The position numbers and the translations under genes were made by a program. This document shows positions 1 to 6,635 of a stretch of DNA of 47,901 nucleotides, piece after piece. Source of the stretch: Parachlamydiaceae bacterium (GTDB lineage Bacteria > Chlamydiota > Chlamydiia > Chlamydiales > Parachlamydiaceae); NCBI GenBank assembly GCA_030147755.1, contig JASBUW010000051.1:1-47901 (forward strand). The letters run 5' to 3'. The notes beneath the pieces are model-generated. The model made no database searches, was not told the origin of the DNA, and worked only from the letters and a program-made list of their open reading frames with translations. How positions within the stretch are numbered: the first letter of the stretch is position 1; each line of letters begins with the position of its first letter.

Positions 1-49
1 CTTCGGCTTAGCTGAAATTGAATTTGTTTTCGAGGCGAGTGTCTTCTAA
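1..49 (+). CDS. possible 3' end of a gene cut by the window edge
   Basis: Reading from base 2 gives 15 residues (FGLAEIEFVFEASVF) followed by TAA at 47-49. The tail is hydrophobic with alternating residues and ends in Phe, as outer-membrane barrel proteins often do, but 15 codons are too few to assign a family. It may be chance. Nothing firm was seen between here and the promoter at 244. Confidence 0.25.
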   Translation, partial: FGLAEIEFVFEASVF

Positions 50-243
50 AAAGGATGCTCTCAAAGAATTCAATCGTGAATAAACAGAAAAAGAGGACAA
101 AACGAACCTCAAATTCTGTCCAATCTTTGGGGTCCACCATATGTCCACAAGTCCACTTTGTCGTTAAGGTCGTTTACGTCTTTTGTGTCGTTTGTCCTTT
201 TGTCCACTAAAATGTGTTAACCCTGATGATTTAATGAATAAAG

Positions 244-273
244 TTGAAACACAAACACTTGTTGTGTTATAAT
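244..273 (+). promoter_or_regulatory. sigma70-type promoter of the aaaH operon with a dyad in its spacer
   Basis: TTGAAA (244-249) and TATAAT (268-273) are separated by 18 bp, a near-consensus housekeeping promoter. The dyad ACACAA (249-254) / TTGTGT (262-267) fills the spacer, the place where many repressors bind. Transcription would start near 280 and give a leader of about 310 nt before aaaH, which contains the ORF at 341-451. No regulator was identified for the dyad. Confidence 0.6.
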
Positions 274-340
274 CAAAATTTAGCGTTTTTATAATAACAA
301 AACAAAGCTTATCAATAGGCTAAATTTAAAGGAGTTAAAA

Positions 341-451
341 ATGCTTGCAAAACCAATCTCATTCAGGACATGTCTTTTACAGACAAGTTCATGCTTTTCT
401 TCTCGTTCTTCTTTTGTCCCTTCTTATTATCCTGTCTATTATTCTTATTAA
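341..451 (+). CDS. putative Tyr-rich leader peptide upstream of aaaH
   Basis: This is a 36-codon ORF with an excellent ribosome binding site (AAAGGAG at 328-334, 6 nt before ATG). It starts MLAKPISFRT, is Ser/Phe-rich in the middle and ends YYPVYYSY-stop, so five of the last eight codons are Tyr (all TAT). It lies between the promoter at 244 and aaaH, whose product makes tyrosine from phenylalanine. Leader peptides rich in the end-product amino acid are the hallmark of ribosome-mediated attenuation. Downstream there is only a small hairpin, CCATC(473-477)/GATGG(482-486), and an AT-rich stem at about 557-569 followed by a T-run; no strong GC-rich terminator is seen. The ORF and RBS are directly visible; the sensing role is inferred. 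Confidence 0.6.
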   Translation: MLAKPISFRTCLLQTSSCFSSRSSFVPSYYPVYYSY

Positions 452-592
452 TTTAATCCTTTTCCTGTTTGTCCATCTCAAGATGGAATGTGCATATTTA
501 TTAGCTTAGCATTAGCTTTAAATTGTTAATTGTTGCTGATAGATATTTTTACGCTAATTTATAAAATTATTTTTTACATATGGTGATTTTTT

Positions 593-1513
593 ATGATACA
601 TCCAGAAATAGGTCATGGTTTGACGACAACCAAAGCGCCTTTTATTGAAAATGCGCAGAATAGGGGAGAAATTTTTATCCATCAGCCTTATGAGCTGTAC
701 AACGAAAACAATCAAGACGCGTGGAGGAAACTCTATGCACTTTTGCTTCCTAAATGGGAAAAATATGCCAATCAAAAATTTAGAGAGGGCGTGCAGTCGC
801 TTTGTTTGAATCCTGATCGCATTCCGCGACTGGAGGAAGTCAATGCTTTTTTAGAGCCTTTGACGGGATTTCAAGCTAAGGCTGTGAGTGGCTATGTACC
901 AACCTATTTGTTTTTTGACAGTTTAAAACGACGCGAATTTCCTACGACGATTACGATTCGAGATAACCGAACGCTGAACTACTTGCCAGAACCTGATATT
1001 TTTCATGATATTGCCGGGCATGTGCCCATGCATACAGATCGTACATTCGCAGATGTGCTTGTGAAGTTTGGTGCGCTCGCACAACTAGCTGCAAAACGAC
1101 ATGCTCATCTTGTGAATCGGGAAGAAAAAATGGCGAAAATTCGTAGCAACATCCAAGCTTTATCGCGCTTTTTTTGGTTTAGCATTGAATTTGGACTCAT
1201 GCGCGAAGGGGATCGTTTATGTGTTTACGGAAGTGGTCTTTTAAGTTCGGCGGGGGAAATTGAACATTCAGTTGAATCTTTAGAGGTGCAAAGATATCCT
1301 TTTCAGTTAGAGTGGGTGATTAATCAATCATTTGAAATCGATCATTTTCAACCTTTGCTATTTGTCATTGATTCTTTTGAGCATCTCTATGAAGAAGTGA
1401 ACCGCTTAGAGCGCTGGTTGCTTGAAGGAAGGCTTGATCATGTGAGTCCAGGTGAACCCGGTGTCAATGAAGCAGATCTACAAACATTTTTAGAGGCAGG
1501 TGATGAACAGTAA
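593..1513 (+). CDS. biopterin-dependent aromatic amino-acid hydroxylase (phenylalanine 4-monooxygenase type)
   Basis: The 306-residue protein belongs to the iron- and tetrahydrobiopterin-dependent aromatic hydroxylases. The catalytic core is clear: the motif PDIFHDIAGHVP carries the two iron-ligand histidines (H138 and H143), and FFWFSIEFGL supplies the glutamate ligand (E199). Length and layout match the short bacterial phenylalanine hydroxylases, without the eukaryotic regulatory domain. It should convert Phe to Tyr with O2 and a pterin. Related enzymes (AaaH) occur in some Chlamydia. It heads an operon with a transporter and a pterin carbinolamine dehydratase that regenerates the cofactor. 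The RBS is weak (GGTGA), consistent with control from the leader region. Confidence 0.92.
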   Translation: MIHPEIGHGLTTTKAPFIENAQNRGEIFIHQPYELYNENNQDAWRKLYALLLPKWEKYANQKFREGVQSLCLNPDRIPRLEEVNAFLEPLTGFQAKAVSGYVPTYLFFDSLKRREFPTTITIRDNRTLNYLPEPDIFHDIAGHVPMHTDRTFADVLVKFGALAQLAAKRHAHLVNREEKMAKIRSNIQALSRFFWFSIEFGLMREGDRLCVYGSGLLSSAGEIEHSVESLEVQRYPFQLEWVINQSFEIDHFQPLLFVIDSFEHLYEEVNRLERWLLEGRLDHVSPGEPGVNEADLQTFLEAGDEQ

Positions 1514-2207
1514 GAGTGAATCTAACAGTTTGCAAATCCTTTACCAAGTGATTAGCACAGCTTTTTGCGTGATTGTAGTGATTGCCAACATCCTGTCTGC
1601 CAAAATGGTGATGCTTCCTTATTTTGAGTTGAGTATTCCGGCAGGTTTAATTGTTTATCCTTTTACTTTTCTATTGAGTGATTTGGTCACTGAAATTTTT
1701 GGATCGAAAAAAGCTAGGTTAATGGTCTATATTGCATTGGGAATGAATTTATTGAGCTTCGGCCTCATTGAATTGGCGCTTATCTTGCCTACAGATGCAT
1801 TAGAAGCAGAAAGCGCTTTTCAAGCGGTACTTGGATTAAGCGGTTTGCGTATTTTTTCTTCGCTTATTGCGTATGTGATTGCTCAAATAGCCGATATTCA
1901 ATTTTATGCTTGGATTAAACAATGGACGGGACCTCGTTGGCTTTGGCTACGTAATAATGGATCTACTTGCGTGGCACAATTGATTGACACTGTCGTCATC
2001 GATATACTTTTTTTGTATGGGGGGCTTGGAATGGGAATGAGAGAAGTATTTCCCATTATGCTTTTCTCGTATGCTTATAAAGCCTTTTTTAGCGTTGCGT
2101 GTACGCCGTTATTTTATTTGTGTGTATACATCATACAGAAAAAATGGCATCGCATTAAAGATTTAGTTTATGCTTCAGGATTATCATTAGAAACAAATCG
2201 TAATTAG
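1503..2207 (+). CDS. yhhQ: queuosine precursor transporter, YhhQ/VUT family
   Basis: This is an integral membrane protein of 234 residues with about six hydrophobic segments and the family signature around IVYPFTFLLSDLVTEIFG. YhhQ proteins import queuosine precursors (preQ0/preQ1 or queuine), used to modify the wobble base of tRNAs for Tyr, His, Asn and Asp. The ATG at 1503 is preferred over the GTG at 1500 because GAGGCAGG sits at a suitable distance upstream. It overlaps the end of aaaH by 11 nt, indicating translational coupling, and the next gene follows after 8 nt. Its place between two pterin/tyrosine genes is unusual. The exact substrate cannot be read from sequence. Confidence 0.85.
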   Translation: MNSKSESNSLQILYQVISTAFCVIVVIANILSAKMVMLPYFELSIPAGLIVYPFTFLLSDLVTEIFGSKKARLMVYIALGMNLLSFGLIELALILPTDALEAESAFQAVLGLSGLRIFSSLIAYVIAQIADIQFYAWIKQWTGPRWLWLRNNGSTCVAQLIDTVVIDILFLYGGLGMGMREVFPIMLFSYAYKAFFSVACTPLFYLCVYIIQKKWHRIKDLVYASGLSLETNRN

Positions 2208-2215
2208 AGGATTGT

Positions 2216-2566
2216 ATGGATTCAAATTGTCAGCTTTCAAATAAAAAATGTGTGCCTTGCACAGCGGGTGTCCCGCCATTAAAAGGACGTCAACTAGATG
2301 AATTACACAAATTGTTGGGTAATGGCTGGGAAGTAGTGGAGGAGCATCATTTAGAAAAAGAATATCTTTTCCCAGACTTTCGAGAAGCTTTAATCTTCAC
2401 CAATAAAGTAGGTGAGATTGCAGAAGAAGAGGGACATCATCCCGACATTTTGCTTGCTTATGGCAAAGTGAAAATTCAGTTGTGGACACATAAGATCGAT
2501 GGACTCTCGGAAAGTGATTTTGTGTTGGCTGCAAAGTGTGATGAAGCAATGAAGGCTGGAAAATAA
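2216..2566 (+). CDS. phhB: pterin-4a-carbinolamine dehydratase (PCD/DCoH)
   Basis: The 116-residue protein carries the PCD signature EEEGHHPDI, with the adjacent histidines of the active site, followed by V-x-L-W-THKIDGLSESDF as in PhhB. It dehydrates the 4a-hydroxy-tetrahydrobiopterin formed in each aromatic hydroxylase turnover so that the cofactor can be reduced again. It therefore partners the hydroxylase at the head of this operon. The start ATG at 2216 has GAGG a few bases upstream. The N-terminus has an unusual Cys-containing stretch (CQLSNKKCVPC) not needed for catalysis. No terminator is evident before the convergent gene. Confidence 0.9.
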   Translation: MDSNCQLSNKKCVPCTAGVPPLKGRQLDELHKLLGNGWEVVEEHHLEKEYLFPDFREALIFTNKVGEIAEEEGHHPDILLAYGKVKIQLWTHKIDGLSESDFVLAAKCDEAMKAGK

Positions 2567-2620
2567 AATTCTCTATTCTCCAAAATTTATTATTCAGTTT
2601 AAGGCACGCCGCTACTAGCC

Positions 2621-3133
2621 TTATCGTATCCATTTAAAACCAATAGCTGATTCAGAAAGATTGAGAGCTTTAGCAAGCTTGAATAGCGTAGTTCGACGTG
2701 GCATAGCATGGGATGTAAAAAAGCGGCTGAGAGAGGGCTGGGGAATCCCAGTCCTTCGTGCAAGTTCACTAATACCACCTTGACGATCAACTTCGTTTCT
2801 TAACTGTTTTTTAAATTCTAAAATATCTCGTTTTATCTCATCAAGATCGTCAAAGCGCAAATAAGGACGTTCTTCAAGTTTTTTAGGAGCATCTATAATA
2901 TCTTCAAGCGATTCTTGCAAATCAGCGATAACTTTATCTCGCTCAGCCACATCTGTTTCTTCGAACCACATTTCCATTAAATCGCGAATTCCTTCGTATT
3001 TCTGACAATATTCCATAAGGGAGTAGATAAAGGTATTTTCAAAACCTAACCGACGCATTTCGTTAAGAATATCAAGAACATGTAAGTCATTGGTAGGTTT
3101 TGGTAAGCTTTCATGAAGTTCTGGATAGTTCAT
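2621..3133 (-). CDS. XRE-type helix-turn-helix protein, antitoxin-like
   Basis: The 170-residue protein has a C-terminal helix-turn-helix of the Cro/C1 (XRE) type: GGISELARRTGIPQPSLSRF, then TLFKLAKALNLS. The N-terminal 110 residues are helical and charged and are not recognised. A good RBS (GAGGAAGG) precedes the ATG. Its start codon overlaps the stop of a short upstream reading frame (ATGA arrangement), as in toxin-first HigBA-like modules, so it may be an orphan antitoxin. It could equally be an ordinary transcription regulator. The next minus-strand gene upstream is the outer-membrane candidate. Confidence 0.7.
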   Translation of the reverse strand: MNYPELHESLPKPTNDLHVLDILNEMRRLGFENTFIYSLMEYCQKYEGIRDLMEMWFEETDVAERDKVIADLQESLEDIIDAPKKLEERPYLRFDDLDEIKRDILEFKKQLRNEVDRQGGISELARRTGIPQPSLSRFFTSHAMPRRTTLFKLAKALNLSESAIGFKWIR

Positions 3134-3279
3134 AATAACCTTCCTCGAAAGGTAAATTGTCCTTGTTGTATAAGTTGAATTTTAGTTTTCAACTTTGCCA
3201 TCTCTCGAAAATCTGTATTGGCGTTATCTTTCACATAAGCATTTATGTTATATTTTAGCGTTGCTTTTATTGAATATAT
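3130..3279 (-). pseudogene. open reading remnant coupled to the HTH gene, possible toxin fragment
   Basis: A 49-codon open stretch runs directly into the HTH gene, its TGA overlapping that ATG by 4 nt. It ends KTKIQLIQQGQFTFRGRLL. The only in-frame ATG is 23 codons before the stop, just after GAG that could act as a weak RBS. The coupling suggests that a gene once preceded the HTH gene, probably a toxin now lacking its 5' part. No family is recognised, and a chance ORF remains possible. Confidence 0.3.
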
Positions 3280-4296
3280 TTAAAAAGTCCAGCCCACATT
3301 CAATGCAAGCAAATATTCTTTCCTGTTTTGATGACCATATAAACGTTGATAGATTGGAAATCCCATTCCTAACTGGACAAGTAAACTCTCTTTTGAAGCA
3401 ATAAATAAAGAAGGCGTCACATAAATGATATTGCCACCAGAATCGTGATCAGTCTTACCATGAATTTTATTTCTCTCAAAATAGGTTCCATCAAATTCTA
3501 CCATCCAGGCAAATAGCCAATTTTTATTGCTACAAATTCTTCTGCCTACACCATATTGGTACAAAAATTGATTGCCATATCGCGTTCTATGGCTAGTCGC
3601 ATTTAACACGCCCCCATAAGAAGTAAAATAAAACCAATTGATAGCCATTCTAGAGAAGATACCGCCAATAAAAAAACTATTAGAGCCTGTACCCGTATTA
3701 GGACTTTTTTTGGTTGATCCGGTGGGAATAGTGACATTGCCTACAAGCGTGATTTGATCATAATAAGTGTAATGCTCTCCGGTCCATGGAGAATATTCAA
3801 GCTGTATAATCAAATCTTCCGGTCCGGAGGAGTGATGATGTTCTTGTCTATAACGCACTGCAATGGGCATGCTAATAAAAATGGAAAGATCATCTCGCAG
3901 CCCATATAAAATGCTGGGCACCATATTGATAAAATACTCATGCTTCCCTTTAAATTCAGTGGTTAAAAAGAGAGCTTGAGCTTGCTTCTTATTAAGAAGA
4001 TTCTGTCCAAAAGAAATGAGAGGATTCGGTTGTTGAGAAACAGGAAAAGCTAAATTACCGACTTTGAGCACCTTTTCTGGTTCCGGTGCCTTTTCTCTAT
4101 CTTCTACCTTGTTTGTATCTTTTGAGTCTTTGTCTTTAGTTTCTTGTAAGGTGTCTTTATTAGATTCTTTTGTTTTTTGCTGTGCTTCAGTATTTGATTT
4201 TTGCTCAGCACTTATGGGTTTTTCTGAATCAACAGCAAATAAATCTAATGAAGAAATGATAAAAATGATCAACATACTTAAAATACGAAATTTCAT
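3280..4296 (-). CDS. predicted outer-membrane beta-barrel protein of unknown function
   Basis: The protein has 338 residues from the chosen start. A signal peptide is clear (MKFRILSMLIIFIISSLDLFA). Next comes a charged, Lys/Glu/Thr-rich spacer of about 60 residues, then roughly 240 residues of alternating polar/aromatic segments ending in the aromatic NVGWTF, typical of BAM-inserted barrels. The ATG at 4296 is preferred over 4323 because it starts exactly at the signal peptide and follows GAGACAGG. The acidic/basic spacer might cross the periplasm. No substrate motif is seen. Because the last codons lie close to the HTH module there may be read-through, but no joint role is evident. Confidence 0.65.
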   Translation of the reverse strand: MKFRILSMLIIFIISSLDLFAVDSEKPISAEQKSNTEAQQKTKESNKDTLQETKDKDSKDTNKVEDREKAPEPEKVLKVGNLAFPVSQQPNPLISFGQNLLNKKQAQALFLTTEFKGKHEYFINMVPSILYGLRDDLSIFISMPIAVRYRQEHHHSSGPEDLIIQLEYSPWTGEHYTYYDQITLVGNVTIPTGSTKKSPNTGTGSNSFFIGGIFSRMAINWFYFTSYGGVLNATSHRTRYGNQFLYQYGVGRRICSNKNWLFAWMVEFDGTYFERNKIHGKTDHDSGGNIIYVTPSLFIASKESLLVQLGMGFPIYQRLYGHQNRKEYLLALNVGWTF

Positions 4297-4330
4297 AACC
4301 TGTCTCACTATTTGAATTTGCAAATAAGCT

Positions 4331-4747
4331 CTAACTCAGAGTTTCTTTTAAGGCATCTCTAATTTTAAAAAGAGTGGATTCATCAAGAGCGAAAGAACGA
4401 TCGTAGGGAGCATAATTTTTTCCCCAACGTGCATCATTAAAAATAACGCCACCAAATTCTCGCGCTTCTTTATAGCGAGGTACAATATGAACATGAATCT
4501 TTTCAGATGTATTGCTCAAAGCAGCATAATTCATTTTATCAGGTTTAAAAAGACTTTTCAGTGCTTTTTTTACCTCTTTTCCTATGAAAAAAAATTCATC
4601 TCTTATCTCTCCCTCAATCGCTAGAAAGTCTTCGATCTCTTCATCTTCTTTGAGAAGAACAAAGACTCGACCAATATAACACTGATTTTCGTGCAAGTAG
4701 ACTTCCCAATACTTGTACGATTTTATTTTCAAAAGATTGTAGTCCAT
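4331..4747 (-). CDS. HIT-family nucleotide hydrolase/transferase
   Basis: This is a 138-residue HIT-domain protein. The motif IHVHIVPRY near residues 84-92 matches the histidine-triad element, with the middle catalytic histidine at H85 and the last at H87; the first histidine of the usual H-x-H-x-H-x-x is replaced by K83. Family members hydrolyse or transfer nucleotidyl groups (Ap4A, AMP-lysine and similar). The first-His replacement is seen in some divergent branches, so activity is likely but the substrate is unknown. It is transcribed away from the ABC-F gene and shares a 135-nt divergent intergenic region with it. Confidence 0.75.
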   Translation of the reverse strand: MDYNLLKIKSYKYWEVYLHENQCYIGRVFVLLKEDEEIEDFLAIEGEIRDEFFFIGKEVKKALKSLFKPDKMNYAALSNTSEKIHVHIVPRYKEAREFGGVIFNDARWGKNYAPYDRSFALDESTLFKIRDALKETLS

Positions 4748-4765
4748 ACTTAATTTAAAATTGGT

Positions 4766-4794
4766 TTGAATAAAATTAAATATTTTATTATAAT
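4766..4794 (+). promoter_or_regulatory. sigma70-type promoter for the ABC-F leader and gene
   Basis: TTGAAT (4766-4771) and a perfect TATAAT (4789-4794) are spaced by 17 bp. Start of transcription is expected near 4801, about 10 nt before the ribosome binding site of the tiny leader ORF at 4826. Confidence 0.65.
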
Positions 4795-4825
4795 AGATTT
4801 ATATCCTTAAAAGGAGTTTCTTTCC

Positions 4826-4837
4826 ATGAAAAAATAA
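4826..4837 (+). CDS. three-codon leader ORF (Met-Lys-Lys) before the ABC-F gene
   Basis: ATG AAA AAA TAA is preceded by AAGGAG (4811-4816) at 9 nt, a better ribosome binding site than that of the ABC-F gene itself. The stop codon overlaps the left arm of the hairpin at 4834-4882. Ribosomes pausing or terminating here would melt that hairpin. Very short leader ORFs precede several antibiotic-resistance ABC-F genes. Confidence 0.55.
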   Translation: MKK

Positions 4838-4882
4838 GTTTCATTCCTATTTTTAAATACCTAAACCCAGGAATAAACTTAT
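4834..4882 (+). promoter_or_regulatory. hairpin sequestering the ABC-F Shine-Dalgarno site
   Basis: The left arm 4834-4848 pairs with the right arm 4869-4882 over 14 bp with one bulged C (4842). The loop is 20 nt. The right arm contains the only plausible ABC-F ribosome binding site (AGGA, 4869-4872) and ends at the base before the ATG at 4883. There is no T-run after it, so it looks like a translational rather than a transcriptional attenuator. Together with the leader ORF it forms the classic layout of inducible resistance genes. Confidence 0.65.
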
Positions 4883-6457
4883 ATGTCTCAGCTCCTTATT
4901 CAATTTTCTGATCTTTTTAAATCTTTTGGTCCTTCTCTTCTTCTTAATGGTATTTCTCTGTCCATTAGCAAAGGAGAATGCTTTGCTCTGATTGGTGAAA
5001 ATGGAGCAGGAAAAACCACTCTTTTGCAGCTTTTAGCCGGCCATCTTTCACCAGATATAGGACATGTACAGCGCGATTCTCATTTGACCATTGGTTTTCT
5101 TCCTCAAGAGGTTGTTGCAATAGATTCAACTACAGCTCGACAATATCTTGAAGAAGGACCGCTTACTCATTTGGAAAGACAGATGGCTCATCTTTTAGAG
5201 CAACCTAATCGATTATCTGAATGGGCTGACTTGCATGAAGAATATGAAAGACGGGGAGGTTATCGTCGTTTGCCTTTAGAGCAAGTTTTGCAAGGATTAA
5301 AAATTGAAACTGTTTTAGATATGCCTATGCAGGCTTTGAGTAGTGGACAAAGAGTACGGATTGCTTTAGCTAAAGCTCTCATTGAAGAGCCGGATTTACT
5401 TTTACTTGACGAGCCAACCAATCATCTTGATCAAGACATGATTGCTTGGTTGAAAGAAACTCTACGTCATCGCATAGGCGCGACTGTGATTGTCTCTCAT
5501 GATCGCAAATTCCTTAATGAAACTTGTCATCATTTAATTGAAATCTGTAAGGGAAAACTTGCTTGCTATGGAGGCAGCTATGATTTTTATCTTGCAGAAC
5601 AAGAACGTCTCTTGCAACAAAGAATAAAAGCATTTGAAGCACAAGAAGAAGAACGTGCGCAGTTAAAAATTAAAATTCGTTCGATGACCTTCGCTAAAGC
5701 TAAACCTCCTTCGGATCGCAATGTGATGGCTTATGATCGTCGTGGAGAGCATCATCAAAAATCTGTGCAACGTACTTTGGATAATTTAAAAGCTCGTTTA
5801 GCAGAAATTGAAACCCATCTTCTGCCTCATCCTAAGCCTAAATATCTCGCAGGTCTTCGTTTTCTTTCACAACCACTAGCTTCTACTATTGTGATTGAAT
5901 TAGAAGAAGTCAGTAAAGCTTTTGGTGACAAAATGCTTTTTGCTAATTTGTGTAAAAGACTTTGTAAAGGGGATCGTATGATTCTCACGGGACCCAATGG
6001 TTGTGGTAAAACCACGTTACTACGTTGTATCATGAATCTATTACCAATAGATGCGGGAAAGATTCGTATTGCTTCGACGGTGAAAATGGCATATTTAGAT
6101 CAAGATGTTGACATGTTACCGATGTCACAAACTCCTTTGGAATATTTTGAACGACGCTTTCAATTGCCAGAAGAAGATATACGCAAAGAACTACATAAAG
6201 CAGCTTTGGAAGGAAGTGATCTTCTTAAGCGCCCATTTGTCGCTTTGAGTGTAGGTCAACGCAAACGATTAATGCTTTTATCGCTCATTCTTGAAAAGCC
6301 CAATGTTTTGCTTTTAGATGAGCCCACCAATCATCTCGATTTCTCGACATTAGAGGCGTTTGAAAAAGCATTATTGAATTTTGAAGGCGCTATTTTAGCT
6401 GTATCTCATGACGTAACTTTTATTGAAAAAGTCGCCACAGAAGTATGGAATTTGTAA
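4883..6457 (+). CDS. ABC-F family ATPase (ribosome-acting, possible antibiotic resistance factor)
   Basis: The 524-residue protein consists of two ABC ATPase domains without membrane segments, the ABC-F layout. Domain 1 has Walker A GENGAGKTT (residues 38-46), signature LSSGQ (152-156) and Walker B LLLLDEPTNHLD (172-183). Domain 2 has Walker A GPNGCGKTT, signature LSVGQ and Walker B VLLLDEPTNHLD. A charged linker of about 90 residues joins them. ABC-F proteins bind the ribosomal E site and either act in translation or displace antibiotics. The second use is suggested here by the leader ORF and SD-masking hairpin upstream. Which drug class, if any, cannot be told from sequence. Confidence 0.9.
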   Translation: MSQLLIQFSDLFKSFGPSLLLNGISLSISKGECFALIGENGAGKTTLLQLLAGHLSPDIGHVQRDSHLTIGFLPQEVVAIDSTTARQYLEEGPLTHLERQMAHLLEQPNRLSEWADLHEEYERRGGYRRLPLEQVLQGLKIETVLDMPMQALSSGQRVRIALAKALIEEPDLLLLDEPTNHLDQDMIAWLKETLRHRIGATVIVSHDRKFLNETCHHLIEICKGKLACYGGSYDFYLAEQERLLQQRIKAFEAQEEERAQLKIKIRSMTFAKAKPPSDRNVMAYDRRGEHHQKSVQRTLDNLKARLAEIETHLLPHPKPKYLAGLRFLSQPLASTIVIELEEVSKAFGDKMLFANLCKRLCKGDRMILTGPNGCGKTTLLRCIMNLLPIDAGKIRIASTVKMAYLDQDVDMLPMSQTPLEYFERRFQLPEEDIRKELHKAALEGSDLLKRPFVALSVGQRKRLMLLSLILEKPNVLLLDEPTNHLDFSTLEAFEKALLNFEGAILAVSHDVTFIEKVATEVWNL

Positions 6458-6482
6458 TCTATGAGTGGCTTTCCTTTCTTTG

Positions 6483-6538
6483 CTCCTCTGTGTTCTCTGT
6501 GGTTAAATAACAAAATAACCACAGAGAACACAGAGGAG
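6483..6538 (+). repeat. perfect 23-bp palindrome of the CTCTGTG/CCACAGAG type
   Basis: Arms 6483-6505 and 6516-6538 are perfectly complementary, with a 10-nt loop. A related palindrome with the same TCTGTGG/CCACAGA core is found at 30137-30207. Both lie just downstream of a gene, so they may act as terminators or mRNA stabilisers, but no T-run follows. Confidence 0.8.
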
Positions 6539-6635
6539 AACTTAATAGAAAATGCTAAGCTTGACTTTAATCGTTTTCACGTTGAAAATAAATAACTTAG
6601 TCATTTAATAAGATAGTTCAACTTGAGGAGAATTT

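Noticed and set aside
55-210. 51-codon ORF on the plus strand (MLSKNSIVNKQKKRTKR...)
   Set aside because: AGG touches the ATG, leaving no RBS spacing, and the second half is an odd GTC-rich stretch (VHFVVKVVYVFCVVCPFVH) without any family features. The region 50-240 is best described as noncoding with repeated GTCC/GTCG/GTCT words.
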